A stretch of DNA of 64,000 nt from assembly GCA_964572825.1 (NCBI GenBank), contig CAZNGS010000008.1:1-64000 (forward strand), written 5' to 3'. The translations under genes and the position numbers were made by a program. The DNA comes from CAYVBE01 sp964572825. GTDB lineage: Bacteria; Planctomycetota; Brocadiia; SM23-32. The notes below the pieces were generated by a model. It was not told the DNA's origin, did no database searches, and worked only from the letters and a program-made list of their open reading frames with translations. Numbering within the stretch: the stretch's first letter is position 1; each line of letters opens with the position of its first letter. Below are positions 51,351-61,088 of this stretch, one piece after another.

Positions 51351-52508
51351 GTGTTCGGCCGCGAGAAGACATTGTTCCATCTATTCGGCATTCCCATCAA
51401 GGCCAGCCTGTCGTGGCTTTTCCTGGTGGCGCTGGTGCTGGCCACTCTCTCCATAGGGTGGTTCCCGGACTCGAGATGGGGGGTGGGGCCCGGGCGACCG
51501 TGGTACGTCTACTGGGGCCTGGGCCTGGCGGGGACCATCGGGCTTTTCGCCTCCCTCATCGTGCACGAGCTCTGCCACAGCCTTGTGGCACGCCGCACCG
51601 GCATGCCCGTGGGGGGGATAACGCTGTTCATATTCGGCGGGGTCAGCGAGCTGCAGGACGAGCCGCCCACGGCCTTCAGCGAATTCTTCATGGCCATTGT
51701 GGGCCCCCTGTCCAGCGTTCTGATCGCAGTGGTATTGCTGGCTCTCTGGCTTGTCGGGAAGGGCCTGGGCTGGTCCGCGGCGGCGCAGTCTCTGCTGCAG
51801 TACCTGTGGCACATCAACTTCCTGCTGGCCGCGTTCAACAGTCTGCCTGCGTTTCCCCTGGACGGTGGACGCGTGGTGCGCAGCATCCTCTGGGGCCTGA
51901 GCGGCGACCTGCGCACCGCCACCAACATCGCTGCGAACATCGGATCGTTCTTCGGATTCGGGCTGATCTGCCTGGGCATCTTTGCCCTGTTCCAGGGATG
52001 GATGATCCCCGGACTCTGGGCCATGGTCCTGGGCTTCTTCCTGCGGCAGGCGGCGCAGAGCAGCCTTCGCATGGTCATCATGCGCCAGCACCTGGAAGGG
52101 GAACGCATCCGGGACTTCATGACGACCGACCTGGTGACGGTGCCCCGGGACCTCGACCTGCAGGAATTCGTGGATAGCTACGTCTTCCATCATCGCTTCA
52201 ACTACTACCCCGTCGTGGACGAAGAAGGGGTCATCGTGGGCCTGGTCAGCGCCCGCGCCCCGCGCGACGTCCCGCGCGGAGAATGGGCCCAGACCGCCGT
52301 CGGGCAGGTGCAGACACCTCTGGAAGAGACCATGGTGCTGGACCCGGACGCGGACGCCGTGGAGGCGCTGGCACTGCTGCGCAATCGCGACGAGTCCCAA
52401 GCCATCGTGGTGGAAGAGGGAGAGCCGGTCGGCACCATCACCCTGCGCGACCTGCTGCAGTTCCTGGCACTGAAGATCGACCTGGAGCCGCGGGGGCTGC
52501 GGCGGTGA
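51351..52508 (+). CDS. M50 site-2 protease family protein with two CBS domains
   Basis: 385 residues from GTG 51351, which follows GGAGGT by 4 bases. Six membrane segments with the zinc motif HELCH (His72-Glu73, His76) in helix two and the third ligand in LPAFPLDGGRVV, the NxxPxPLDGG region. C-terminal CBS pair (about 255-370; IRDFMTTDLVTVPRDLDLQEFV, VGQVQTPLEETMVLDPDADAVEAL) probably senses adenine nucleotides. It cleaves substrate proteins in the membrane; the target is unknown. Not obviously linked to the ABC pair, since a promoter lies between. Confidence 0.9.
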   Translation: MFGREKTLFHLFGIPIKASLSWLFLVALVLATLSIGWFPDSRWGVGPGRPWYVYWGLGLAGTIGLFASLIVHELCHSLVARRTGMPVGGITLFIFGGVSELQDEPPTAFSEFFMAIVGPLSSVLIAVVLLALWLVGKGLGWSAAAQSLLQYLWHINFLLAAFNSLPAFPLDGGRVVRSILWGLSGDLRTATNIAANIGSFFGFGLICLGIFALFQGWMIPGLWAMVLGFFLRQAAQSSLRMVIMRQHLEGERIRDFMTTDLVTVPRDLDLQEFVDSYVFHHRFNYYPVVDEEGVIVGLVSARAPRDVPRGEWAQTAVGQVQTPLEETMVLDPDADAVEALALLRNRDESQAIVVEEGEPVGTITLRDLLQFLALKIDLEPRGLRR

Positions 52509-52599
52509 ACGTCCCGCCGCGGCCTCGCCCCACACTTCATTCGCCAACGAGTGCGGGGCAGTTCTTGATCCTTCCCGAGCAACCGGCGGGACCTTACCC

Positions 52600-52657
52600 T
52601 TGACAAACGGCCTGCTCATCATCATGGTATAGGCGAGAAAGAGTTCTCGTTTGTCAA
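52600..52657. promoter_or_regulatory. Operator-like inverted repeats upstream of BlaI-type gene
   Basis: TTGACAAACG (52600-52609) and its exact reverse complement CGTTTGTCAA (52648-52657) flank 38 bases. Inside lies a second perfect dyad CGAGAA-N4-TTCTCG (52634-52649). TTGACA of the left arm could also serve as a -35, and TATAGG at 52628 as part of a -10, so a protein bound to both arms would block transcription. This is 17 bases before the repressor gene and fits autoregulation. Confidence 0.6.
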
Positions 52658-52673
52658 CCTGGCGGGGGGCACC

Positions 52674-53069
52674 GTGCCAAGGCCCAAGAGCAACACGCTG
52701 ACGGACGTAGAGCTGGAGTTCATGCAGGTCGTCTGGGACCGGGGCGAAGTCACCAGCCGGGATGTCCGCCGGGCTCTGGCCAGCGAGGGAAGGGAACGAA
52801 CCGGTGGCTCGGTGCGCAAGATGCTCTCCATCCTGGTCGAGAAGGGCTATCTGACCCGCAGGCGGGACGGCCGGGCATTCCTCTACTCCGCTGCGGTGCC
52901 GAAAGAGGAGGCCCATCGGAGCCTGCTCAGAGACCTTCTGAGGCGCGCCTTCGACGGATCGGCCGCCCTGCTGGTCGCCGCTCTGCTGGACACACGCGGC
53001 ATCGAGGAGGCGGAGTTGGACGAGATCAAACGACTCATCTCCGAGCGCAAAGGCAAACTGCGAGAATGA
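52674..53069 (+). CDS. BlaI/MecI/CopY-family transcriptional repressor
   Basis: 131 residues with a winged-helix DNA-binding domain (LTDVELEFMQVVWDRGEVTSRDVRRAL..., GGSVRKMLSILVEKGYLTRRRDGRAFLYSAAV) and a short dimerising C-terminal helix. Relatives control beta-lactamase, copper or stress genes and are released by a BlaR1-type protease or metal. No BlaR1 (M56) gene is next to it; an ATGA overlap couples it to the URO-D-like gene. GTG start at 52674 after GGGGGG. It may regulate itself and the catabolic block. Confidence 0.88.
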   Translation: MPRPKSNTLTDVELEFMQVVWDRGEVTSRDVRRALASEGRERTGGSVRKMLSILVEKGYLTRRRDGRAFLYSAAVPKEEAHRSLLRDLLRRAFDGSAALLVAALLDTRGIEEAELDEIKRLISERKGKLRE

Positions 53070-54148
53070 ACGACAGGGAACGTTTCATCGCCTGCGTGCA
53101 GGGGAAACCCGTTGACCGCCCGCCCTACTGGCTCATATGGGGCCCCTGGAGCACCGCGCGGGTCCGGTGGCAGCAGGAGGGCATGCCCGAGGACGGCGAC
53201 TACCGGGCGCCCTTCGACCCCGATGTACGCCCCCAGGTCGTCCCGGTGAACCTGGGGCCGTGTCCTCCCTTCGAGCGGGAAATCCTCCAGGAGGACGACG
53301 AGTACGTCACGTTCGTCGATCGGTGGGGCATCAAGCGCCGCGACTACAAGGGCGGCATGTCCATGTCCCAATTCCTGGAGTTCCCCGTGAGAGACCGGGA
53401 AGACTGGGAGATGTACAGGGACGAGCGCCTGGATCCGAACCACCCGGCTCGCTTCGAAGGCGACTGGAAGGAGAAGTGCGCCGAATGGATGCAAAAGGAC
53501 TGGCCCATCCAACTCGGCTATTTCCCGGACGTGACAATATATGGCGGCGTGCGCTGGCTGCTGGGAGACGAGGAGTGCCTGCTGGCCTTCTACACCATGC
53601 CGGACCTGGTGCACGAAATCATGAACCACCTGACCGATGTCTACCTGACCGTCTTCGAGAAGGTGGTCGAGCACGTGCGGGTGGACGGCATCCACATCTG
53701 GGAGGACATGTGCGGCCGGCAGGGACCGCTGATCTCACCCGACCACTGGCGGGAGTTCATGGGACCGTGCTACCGCCGCATCAGGGGCTTTGCGGAGCGA
53801 AACGACATTCCGTTCATGTCCGTTGACACGGACGGCTACCCGGACGCTATCGTCCCGCCCATGATGGAAGCCGGGGTGAATTATCTTTGGCCGTTCGAGG
53901 TGGCCGCCGGGTGCGACGTCAACGTCTTCCGACGCGAATATCCCACGCTGGGCATGATGGGCGGCATCGACAAGCGCGCGCTGGCCGAGGGGCCCGAGGC
54001 CATCGACGCGGAGCTGGAGCGCGTCCGCCCCGCCGTGGAGAAAGGCCGCTACGTGCCGGCCCTGGACCACTGCGTCCCGGACGACGTCTCGTGGGAGCAC
54101 TACTCGTATTACGCCAGAGCCCTCCGCAGACTCGTCGGCAAGCAGTGA
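53066..54148 (+). CDS. URO-D superfamily protein (uroporphyrinogen decarboxylase-like), first copy
   Basis: 360 residues in the URO-D/methyltransferase superfamily: RERFIACVQGKPVDRPPYW opening, GIHIWEDMCGRQGPLISPDHWREFMGP, VDTDGYPDAIVPPMMEAGVNYLWPFE and GGIDKRALAEGPEAIDAEL. True heme HemE is shorter and uses a different start; here the usual HxC zinc motif of corrinoid methyltransferases reads VDTDG. Function therefore not settled: such proteins are frequent in sugar-degrading loci and may handle methylated or decarboxylated compounds. Its start overlaps the repressor stop. Confidence 0.83.
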   Translation: MNDRERFIACVQGKPVDRPPYWLIWGPWSTARVRWQQEGMPEDGDYRAPFDPDVRPQVVPVNLGPCPPFEREILQEDDEYVTFVDRWGIKRRDYKGGMSMSQFLEFPVRDREDWEMYRDERLDPNHPARFEGDWKEKCAEWMQKDWPIQLGYFPDVTIYGGVRWLLGDEECLLAFYTMPDLVHEIMNHLTDVYLTVFEKVVEHVRVDGIHIWEDMCGRQGPLISPDHWREFMGPCYRRIRGFAERNDIPFMSVDTDGYPDAIVPPMMEAGVNYLWPFEVAAGCDVNVFRREYPTLGMMGGIDKRALAEGPEAIDAELERVRPAVEKGRYVPALDHCVPDDVSWEHYSYYARALRRLVGKQ

Positions 54149-54199
54149 GCTGCGACCCGCGCAGTCCAGTGCGGCGGCGTATCCGCAGCATGGACGGTT

Positions 54200-55243
54200 T
54201 CAGGCCAGTTCGACTTCCCTGCCCGCCTCGGCGCTCTCATAGAGGCCGTCCAGTATCTTCTGCACCATCAGGCCGCTGCGCGCGGGGCACTGCGTCTCCT
54301 GTTCGCCGCGCAGGAACGCGATCCACTCCTGGAGCTTCCTGGTCATGCCCTGCCACTTGCCCGTGTAGGCCGGTTCGATGTTGACCATCGTCCCCGATTC
54401 ATTGCGGAAGACCCGGGGCGGATGCACTGTGCAGCCGCCTGCGTCACCCATGATCTGGACGTTGTACGTGTCGCGTTCGATGTGCGCGACGAAGCTCGAC
54501 TCCACGGCCATGGTGGCGCCGTTCTCGAACCGGACGAACCCCACGGCCAGGTCCTCCACGTTGTAGGTCTCGTGGTCCCATCCGGCCCACGGGCAGTGCA
54601 CGTCGCTGGGCCTATCGCCGGCGTAGGTGAACATCTGGGCGCTGGCCGTGACCGGCGCCGGCTCGCCCATCAGGAAGTGGGCCACCTCGATCAGGTGCAC
54701 GCCGATGTCGATCAAGGGTCCGCCCCCCTGGAGCTCTTTCTGGCCGAACACGCCCCAGTTGGGGATGCCGAGCCGCCGGAGGGCCTGCACGCGGGCGAAC
54801 AGGACGTTGCCGATCCGGCCGTCGTCGATGAACCGCTTCAACGTCTGCGGGGCCGGCTCCAGCCGCCTCTGGAAGCCCATCACCAGCGTGGCCTCGCTCG
54901 CCTCGGCGGCGTCCACCATGGCCTGCGCCTCCTCGGCGTTCATGGCCATGGGCTTCTCCACCAGGACGTGTTTGCCCGCCTTCAGGGCCGCTATCGTGGG
55001 CTCCTTGTGCATGAAGTTGGGGGTGCAGACGCTGACGGCGTCGAGGTCTTCAAGCTGCAGCAGGTCGTTGTAATCCTCGAACGTCTGCGCGACCTCGTAT
55101 TCCTCGGCAAATCGCCGGAGCGCTTCTTTGCTGATGTCGCATCCGGCCACGATCTCGACGTCTTCCATGGCGGCCAGGTCACGGGCCTGTCGACGGGCGA
55201 TGCCGCCCGTGCCGATGTATCCCACGCGGATCACTTCGGACAT
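54200..55243 (-). CDS. Gfo/Idh/MocA family oxidoreductase
   Basis: 347 residues. N-terminal NAD(P) Rossmann fold (IRVGYIGTGGIARRQARDL), the VLVEKPMA motif with its Lys, and the C-terminal alpha/beta domain with GGGPLIDIGVHLIEVAHFL where the His is the likely catalytic residue. Dehydrogenates or reduces a sugar or inositol derivative with NAD(P). It converges with the URO-D-like gene and is the last in a minus-strand row with the DUF3604 and sulfatase genes; the specific substrate is not readable. Confidence 0.9.
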   Translation of the reverse strand: MSEVIRVGYIGTGGIARRQARDLAAMEDVEIVAGCDISKEALRRFAEEYEVAQTFEDYNDLLQLEDLDAVSVCTPNFMHKEPTIAALKAGKHVLVEKPMAMNAEEAQAMVDAAEASEATLVMGFQRRLEPAPQTLKRFIDDGRIGNVLFARVQALRRLGIPNWGVFGQKELQGGGPLIDIGVHLIEVAHFLMGEPAPVTASAQMFTYAGDRPSDVHCPWAGWDHETYNVEDLAVGFVRFENGATMAVESSFVAHIERDTYNVQIMGDAGGCTVHPPRVFRNESGTMVNIEPAYTGKWQGMTRKLQEWIAFLRGEQETQCPARSGLMVQKILDGLYESAEAGREVELA

Positions 55244-55353
55244 TCGCTCAGACTCCTGAGTGTGAAAGTGCAGTTGGGGCGCTGTGCTACGAAAGGAGGG
55301 TACGCTACCGCACGGTGGGCAACCGTGTCAAAGAAATCGACCCGTCGGGGCTT

Positions 55354-56838
55354 TCAGCCTGTTATCCAGACGGGCGAGGCCCAGGCGATCTGGCCGCTGG
55401 CTGCCTCGACCTTCAGCCAGTAGAAGACGAAGGGGGCCGGGCTCTTCGGGGCGTCGGCGATCCACAGGTGGTCCAGGGGCTCTTCGTCCACGAGCGTGAA
55501 TTTGGTCAGGCGGCCCTCCAGCGGCTGCCGCGCCAACACCCGGTTGTTGCGCAGGAGCGTGATCTTGCCGCGTCCAATGGCGGCTACTTCGGCCTCGATG
55601 CTCCGGGCATCCCGCAGTTCGCGGTCTGCCGGGACCTCCGTCCCCATTGGGTGCCCGTTCACGGAGAAATCAATCACCGGGCGCCACCAGGTGGTGCCGT
55701 AGCAGCGGCGCTCCAGCAGGGTGTCGAAGATCGCTCCCCGCTCCAACTCGTCGGCGTATACGGCCGCCACGCCCTGGCAGTTCAGCCGGTGCTGGGCGTA
55801 ACCGTAATTCTCGGCGTTCAGCGGGAAAGGCGTCCCGGGCATGGTGTGATGGGTGTCGCTGGAGCCGATGGCGCCGTAGCGACAGCCCAGCTCCAGGGAG
55901 TCCTGCCAGTGGGCGCGCGCGTCCGCTTTGCCGCCCTTGAGGTAGAGGTCATCGTGGCGTCCCTCGGAGCTGCCCCACCAGGAATAGACCTCCAGAACGG
56001 GTTCACGCTCCGGATTATAGTGAGGATCATCGAAATCTCGGTACTTCCCGGCGCGCGCCGTGTGGTGCGGTATGGTCATATAGGGCACGCCCTGCTCGTC
56101 CAGCCACTGCCACAGCCGGTCCAGCGGCACCTTCGGCTGGGTGCCCCGCATGTCGTCGCGGTCCAGCCAGAAGTAATCGGCGTCGCCGGACCGGTAATAC
56201 ACGTTGATGTCTCCGCCGTAGCCTGTGGCATGGGAGGACTCGAAGGCCAGCAGCGTCACGAATCGGCCGGGCTGATTGAATCGGCGGGCGGAGTCCACGA
56301 TTTCGCCCCAGTTTCCCTCCTCCCGGTGGATGCCGCGCAGGTGGTCCGCCGCGGCGCAGAAGTCCAGCAGTGCCACGTCCCGGCCGTACCAGTAGCCGAA
56401 CTCGGGGTTCTTGCACAGGTCCGGATGGCAGTTGCTCACCAGGGTGTGGACGTGGATGTCGCCCCAGTAGAGCCGCGGCCCGTCCTCGCGGGCAAGGACG
56501 GGATTGCTGCTGGGAGGCTGGCCGGGGCAGCCGGGCGGCGTGGCCGTCAGGTAACCGGCTCCCGGCTCGTCCATCAGCAGGCCCTCCAGACGGGTCATCC
56601 CCCGGTCTTCGGGGGCGAACTCGATGGCTTCCGGGGCCCTGAGCGCCTTGCTGCTGCTCTCCAGCGGTATGCGTCCGCTCCAGTCTTCGGCGGGCATGCC
56701 GGTGCCGTCCATCATCACGGCCCGGAGCGAGAACTCCTCGCCGGGGCGCACAACGGAGGGGACCACGAGGTGAAGGAAATGCGATTCGGCGTCGAACTTG
56801 TTGCGAAACTCCGGGAATCGATCGTGGTAGGATTGCAT
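55354..56838 (-). CDS. DUF3604 / PHP-like metal-dependent hydrolase
   Basis: 494 residues. An N-terminal beta-rich part (about 1-125) leads to a PHP-type domain beginning LYWGDIHVHTLVSNCHPD, whose HxH binds metal, followed by FCAAADH, AFESSHATGYGGDINVYY, MTIPHHTAR and SSDTHHTMPG, all metal-ligand-like His/Asp sites. Members are annotated DUF3604 and sit with sulfatases and glycosidases; activity is not defined. The ATG at 56838 follows GGAGGGTCC; the longer frame overlaps the sulfatase gene end and lacks a ribosome site. Confidence 0.8.
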   Translation of the reverse strand: MQSYHDRFPEFRNKFDAESHFLHLVVPSVVRPGEEFSLRAVMMDGTGMPAEDWSGRIPLESSSKALRAPEAIEFAPEDRGMTRLEGLLMDEPGAGYLTATPPGCPGQPPSSNPVLAREDGPRLYWGDIHVHTLVSNCHPDLCKNPEFGYWYGRDVALLDFCAAADHLRGIHREEGNWGEIVDSARRFNQPGRFVTLLAFESSHATGYGGDINVYYRSGDADYFWLDRDDMRGTQPKVPLDRLWQWLDEQGVPYMTIPHHTARAGKYRDFDDPHYNPEREPVLEVYSWWGSSEGRHDDLYLKGGKADARAHWQDSLELGCRYGAIGSSDTHHTMPGTPFPLNAENYGYAQHRLNCQGVAAVYADELERGAIFDTLLERRCYGTTWWRPVIDFSVNGHPMGTEVPADRELRDARSIEAEVAAIGRGKITLLRNNRVLARQPLEGRLTKFTLVDEEPLDHLWIADAPKSPAPFVFYWLKVEAASGQIAWASPVWITG

Positions 56839-56882
56839 CTGGACCCTCCGTTGCGGGCAACAAAAGCCGTCTCGAGTGACCT

Positions 56883-58433
56883 TCAGATGGGTCGCTGGCC
56901 GGGGTAGGAGACCTTTCCATCCCAGTCTTTCCATATCTCAACCAGCCCCCGCAGCTTCTCCGGGTGCCTGCCCGAGAGGTCGTGCAGCTCCGTCCGGTCG
57001 TTCTTCATGTCGAAAAGGCGCCACCTGGAGAGGTCGTCTATGCCGATGTCATAGCTCTCGTCGCCCAGCTTGTCCCATCCCACCTCTTCGTAGCGGACGG
57101 CCTTCCACCGGCCCCGCCGGGCGGCCTTGCCCTTGAGGATGGCCCAGCAGAGCACCTCGTGGAGCCTGCGTCGGCGGCCGTCGAAGGCGGGCGTGAGGGG
57201 CAGACCGAGCATTTTGTCATTCGCCCGACCCGCCACGTCCAGGCAGGTGGCCGTAATGTCCACCACGTGCCCCCAATCCCTGTCGAAGGTCCCGGGGCCG
57301 ATACGCCCCGGCCAGCAGGCGATGAGAGGAGTCGAGACCCCGCCCTCGTGGTCCCAGGTCTTGTACTTGCGCCAGGGCGTGTTGCTCAGGTTGGCCCAGG
57401 ATTGCCCCACGAAGTGCCACGTGCCGGGCGGGCCGGGGTCCGAGCCCTCGGGCTTGTTGGGGCCTGTCCTGGCGCAGCCGCCATTGTCCGACAGGAAGAA
57501 GACCAGCGTGTTCTCCTCCTCGCCCAGTTCGCGAATCTTCGCCAGGATGCGCCCAATGCCCCGGTCCGTGCAGTCGATCATGGCGGCATAGACGGCCATC
57601 CTCAGGTCCCAGTCTTCTTTCTCCGCCCGGCTCAGGCTGTCCCACGGCGGTACGCCCTCGTCGCGGGGCGACATGCGCAGGTCCTCGTCCAGGATGCCCG
57701 CCTCGATCAGGGCCTCGTGCCGTCGCCGGCGCAGCACGTCCCAGCCCTCCATGAACCTGCCGCGGTACTTCTCGATATCTTCCGGCCGCGCGTGGAGGGG
57801 GTAGTGCGGCGCGTTGTAGGCCACGTAGAGGAAGAAGGGCTTGTCGCTTTCGCGGTCCCCTTCCAGAAACCTGACCGCGTAGTCCGACCATGCATCGGTG
57901 GCGTAGAACTCGGGATGCGTCTCCAGGAAATTCGGAAGGGCTTCTCCGTCGATCTTCAGGGCGCCGGGCCCCTCCCCGTAGCGGCCCAGGTTCCAGTAGC
58001 TGGCGCAGGGGCCCATGGTGCAGCTCCGGTCGAAGCCGGCCGTGGAGTGGCCGTGGACCTTCCCGGTCATGTAGGTTCGATAGCCGGCGGCCTTCATCTC
58101 GGCTGCCAGGTTCACCCGGCGGGAGGGGGAGCCGCGCCACCCGCTGTACTGGCCCGTCAGAAGTGATCCGCGGGTGGGCGAGCACTTGGCGTTGTTGTAG
58201 AACTGGGTGAAGCGCATCCCGCGGGCGGCCAGGGAGTCGATGGTGGGGGTGTCGATGATTTGCGCGCCATAGCAGCCGACGTCCGAGAAACCCATGTCGT
58301 CCGCCATGATCAGCAGGACATTGGGGCGTTCCCGGGTCCGGCTTTGGGCCCGGGCCAGAGAAGGCACCAGAAAGGCAGCGGAACCCGCGGCCACGGTTTT
58401 CAGGAAATCACGTCGGTCGCATCTCTCACTCAT
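56883..58433 (-). CDS. Tat-exported sulfatase
   Basis: 516 residues. Tat signal RRDFLKTVAAGSAAFLVPSLARA (about 7-29) precedes the sulfatase domain (NVLLIMADDMGFSDVGCYG, with metal-binding Asp45-Asp46). The formylglycine motif is CSPTRGSLLTG, with Cys84 to be converted by a maturase. Other sites: KVHGHSTAG, FFLYVAYNAPHYPLH and FFLSDNGG. Removes sulfate esters from polysaccharides or other organic sulfates; Tat export implies folding before export, with the maturase acting inside. It lies between the glycosidase and the DUF3604 gene, all on one strand. Confidence 0.93.
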   Translation of the reverse strand: MSERCDRRDFLKTVAAGSAAFLVPSLARAQSRTRERPNVLLIMADDMGFSDVGCYGAQIIDTPTIDSLAARGMRFTQFYNNAKCSPTRGSLLTGQYSGWRGSPSRRVNLAAEMKAAGYRTYMTGKVHGHSTAGFDRSCTMGPCASYWNLGRYGEGPGALKIDGEALPNFLETHPEFYATDAWSDYAVRFLEGDRESDKPFFLYVAYNAPHYPLHARPEDIEKYRGRFMEGWDVLRRRRHEALIEAGILDEDLRMSPRDEGVPPWDSLSRAEKEDWDLRMAVYAAMIDCTDRGIGRILAKIRELGEEENTLVFFLSDNGGCARTGPNKPEGSDPGPPGTWHFVGQSWANLSNTPWRKYKTWDHEGGVSTPLIACWPGRIGPGTFDRDWGHVVDITATCLDVAGRANDKMLGLPLTPAFDGRRRRLHEVLCWAILKGKAARRGRWKAVRYEEVGWDKLGDESYDIGIDDLSRWRLFDMKNDRTELHDLSGRHPEKLRGLVEIWKDWDGKVSYPGQRPI

Positions 58434-58544
58434 CGGTCATCCTCGATCGAATGCAAATCCATGGGCGATGCGCCAGGTCTGCCAATTCCGTCGGCGACAT
58501 ACGTTTCCCCGGCTCCAATGTCTCTCGTCGTTGTTGCTTGTTCC

Positions 58545-61019
58545 TCAGCCCAGCCGGGCGGTCACCGTGTGCACCGCCAGACCCTCCAGCCGCACCCGCA
58601 GGTAACGGCTTCCCTCGATCTCAAACGTCTGAGGTTCGCCCACGTCCCCGCCGTCCACCGTCAGCATCTCCACGCCGACCCCATCCGGCAGCAGGAGCTC
58701 CAGCTCCGTTTCCTCGCCGTTGCCGGCCATCTCCAGTGAGAGCAGGCCGGCCTCGCGGTCCAGGCAGTAGGTGTAGCGCACGTAACCGCCCGAGGCGGGG
58801 TATTTGGCGCAGGCGGTGGCCCGCTCAACGCCGGCCGCCGCCCACCGGGGGCTGAGGCGCACCCGTTCGTAGGCCTTTCCCTCGTCCACGATGCCGGCCA
58901 GTCCCTCCATCAGCGCGTAAACGAGGGCAGCCGCGCCCCACATGTCCGGGATGCCGTAGGAGACGATGGATACCGGGAAATACCGCTCCGCGTCCGAGAG
59001 GGTGATCCCGGCGATCAGCCAGACGACGTCCCGCTCGGCGGCGGTAAAAGTGATGCTCTCGATCTCCCGGTCGGGCCGGGGGTTCTCCCAGCCGTAGACG
59101 AAGATGCCCACGTTGTCGAACTTCCGGTTCGGCCCCTGCCAGCCGATGCGATACGGACCGTCCCGCCGGATGCGCCCCTGCACCTGGTCGGGGGCGGGCA
59201 TGAACCAGCTTTCCATCTCCTGGCCGGTGTGGATGTATTGTGTGCGGTGGCCGCCGGCGGCATAACGCACGGTCATCCACCCGATCAGTCCATGTCCGTC
59301 CGCCGCGTGGAGCAGGTGGAGCGTGCGCGCCTTCGCGCCCACCTGGACGGTCTCCTCCGGCTTGTAGCACTCCCGGGACGAGATGCCCAGCACCGCACGT
59401 CGGCCGTTTTCGGCGGGGTCGATGACCTCGAAGTCGATGCCGGCGAAGGAACGCCGGCCGGTGGGCAGGTTGCACATGTCATTCTCCGGGTCGCCGGTCC
59501 AGCCGGGCACTCCCTCGGCGCCCCGTCCGTTGGGGTCCACGTTTGCGGCCCCCGTCAGGTCCAGCGGATTGAACGTCACGTCCCGTGGCGGATCGGGCAG
59601 CTTACCTTTGAAGGTGTTGGGCAGGTATCCTCCCAGGCGTTCCCCCAGCTCGATCACGCGTCGCAGGATATCGACGGCGTAGTCCTCGTAGCCGTGCTCG
59701 AAGGCTCCGTGGGCCAGCTCGCCGGCGCAGATGGTGCTGACGCCGCCGTTCATGTAGTCCCACCCCCCGTGCCGAAAGCCTTTCTCGAAGGGGGGATAGC
59801 AGTTGTACCATTCTCCCACGCTGCTCTCCGGCATCTCCTCCCGGATGCGGCGGTAGGATTCGATGATCGCCACGCACTGCTCGTGGTCGATGCGGCGGTT
59901 GAGGGCGTAGGCGTTCGAGAGGGTGACCTGCCGGTCGGTGGGCGTCTCGCCCAGGTCACGTTCCGCGTCGGGGTTTTCCGGCACCATGTGGGTGTAGAAC
60001 TCCCCGTTCCACGACAGGTCATCCAGTCTCTCCTTCAACTCCAGACCCAGGGCGCGGAATTCCTCCGCCTCCCGGTCCCGCCCGGCCACCGCCAGCATCT
60101 CGGCCAGGTAACGACAGGCGACGGCCATGCCCGTGTTGTCGCCGTGGAAGATGTTGAACTCCGTCTTGCCGGGGAGCACGCGCATGATGCTGCCGCTGCG
60201 CTCGGCGTCGTCGCGGGTCTGGAAATCCCAGGTGTCGATCGTGTAACCGCGCTTGAGAAGCCGGAACTTCTCACTCCACCGATACCGGTCGCTGGTCGAG
60301 TAGTGCACGGCGCGGACGGCGTTGTCCAGCAGCCCTTCCATCCATTCGTCATCGCCGCAGGCCTTCCAGGTGTAGTAGAGCCCCTCGATGAACAGGAACT
60401 CCACGTCGTTCTCGACGGGCACGCGCTGCCAGCGGCGGGTGGGATTGCCGGGTATCTTGCGGATAAAATCGCCGTAGGCGAACTCGTGGTCCCGCCAGAA
60501 CTGCAGGTGCGAATGCGCCATCTCCTTGCACTTGTCCCAGATCATGCCGTCCTCGCGCTGGGAATCGGCGTAGAGCTCGATGCCCGTCTCGACGTCGTCG
60601 TCCCAGTATTTCATACCTTTCAGCGCATGCACGTGGTCGCGCAGCCAGGAGACGTAGTACTTGTAGCGCTTGCCTTCGATGCGCAGGAACTTCGTGTAGC
60701 CCCTGGTCCAGTGCTGGAACAGCGTGTCGTAGAGCATCTGCAACAGGCGCCGGAAGCGGCCGTGCTCGTCGGCGATTTCGGTGGCGCAATCCACGCGGAA
60801 ACGCGCCCGGTCCAACACCCGTCCCTCGTCGTCAAGGTGCACCACCACGTGCGTGCCCAGGCTGCCCGAGACGCGCAGGGCAACGTCCCGTCCCGCCGGC
60901 AGGCGGGCGTACTGGCGCCCTTCGCCATCCCATACCACGAAGATTCCTTCCCCTTCCGCGCCGATGCGCACGGTATCCAGCGGTCTGAAGACACGGCCGG
61001 GCGTTCGAACGGACAGCAT
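58545..61019 (-). CDS. Six-hairpin (alpha/alpha)6 glycosidase-like protein
   Basis: 824 residues, no signal peptide. The central part (about 95-480) has the aromatic and acidic pattern of (alpha/alpha)6 barrel glycosidases (YVSWLRDHVHALKGMKYWDDDVETGIELY, NIFHGDNTGMAVACRYLAEML, HGGWDYMNGGVSTICAGELAHGAFEHGYED). The next 250 residues resemble a galactose-binding-like (NPCBM-type) domain, ARTLHLLHAADGH...YGWENPRPDREIESITF, and a C-terminal beta domain follows. I could not place it in a numbered GH family. It precedes the sulfatase on the strand, and its product may act on the same glycan. Confidence 0.78.
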   Translation of the reverse strand: MLSVRTPGRVFRPLDTVRIGAEGEGIFVVWDGEGRQYARLPAGRDVALRVSGSLGTHVVVHLDDEGRVLDRARFRVDCATEIADEHGRFRRLLQMLYDTLFQHWTRGYTKFLRIEGKRYKYYVSWLRDHVHALKGMKYWDDDVETGIELYADSQREDGMIWDKCKEMAHSHLQFWRDHEFAYGDFIRKIPGNPTRRWQRVPVENDVEFLFIEGLYYTWKACGDDEWMEGLLDNAVRAVHYSTSDRYRWSEKFRLLKRGYTIDTWDFQTRDDAERSGSIMRVLPGKTEFNIFHGDNTGMAVACRYLAEMLAVAGRDREAEEFRALGLELKERLDDLSWNGEFYTHMVPENPDAERDLGETPTDRQVTLSNAYALNRRIDHEQCVAIIESYRRIREEMPESSVGEWYNCYPPFEKGFRHGGWDYMNGGVSTICAGELAHGAFEHGYEDYAVDILRRVIELGERLGGYLPNTFKGKLPDPPRDVTFNPLDLTGAANVDPNGRGAEGVPGWTGDPENDMCNLPTGRRSFAGIDFEVIDPAENGRRAVLGISSRECYKPEETVQVGAKARTLHLLHAADGHGLIGWMTVRYAAGGHRTQYIHTGQEMESWFMPAPDQVQGRIRRDGPYRIGWQGPNRKFDNVGIFVYGWENPRPDREIESITFTAAERDVVWLIAGITLSDAERYFPVSIVSYGIPDMWGAAALVYALMEGLAGIVDEGKAYERVRLSPRWAAAGVERATACAKYPASGGYVRYTYCLDREAGLLSLEMAGNGEETELELLLPDGVGVEMLTVDGGDVGEPQTFEIEGSRYLRVRLEGLAVHTVTARLG

Positions 61020-61088
61020 GGAGTATCTCCCTCCATATGAGAGGTCAATGGCCGCGAACTATCAGGGCCACGTGCCGGGCCGGCGATG

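Noticed and set aside
53066..54148. HemE for heme biosynthesis
   Set aside because: It opens like a URO-D superfamily methyltransferase-like protein and lies in a catabolic block; other heme genes are absent.
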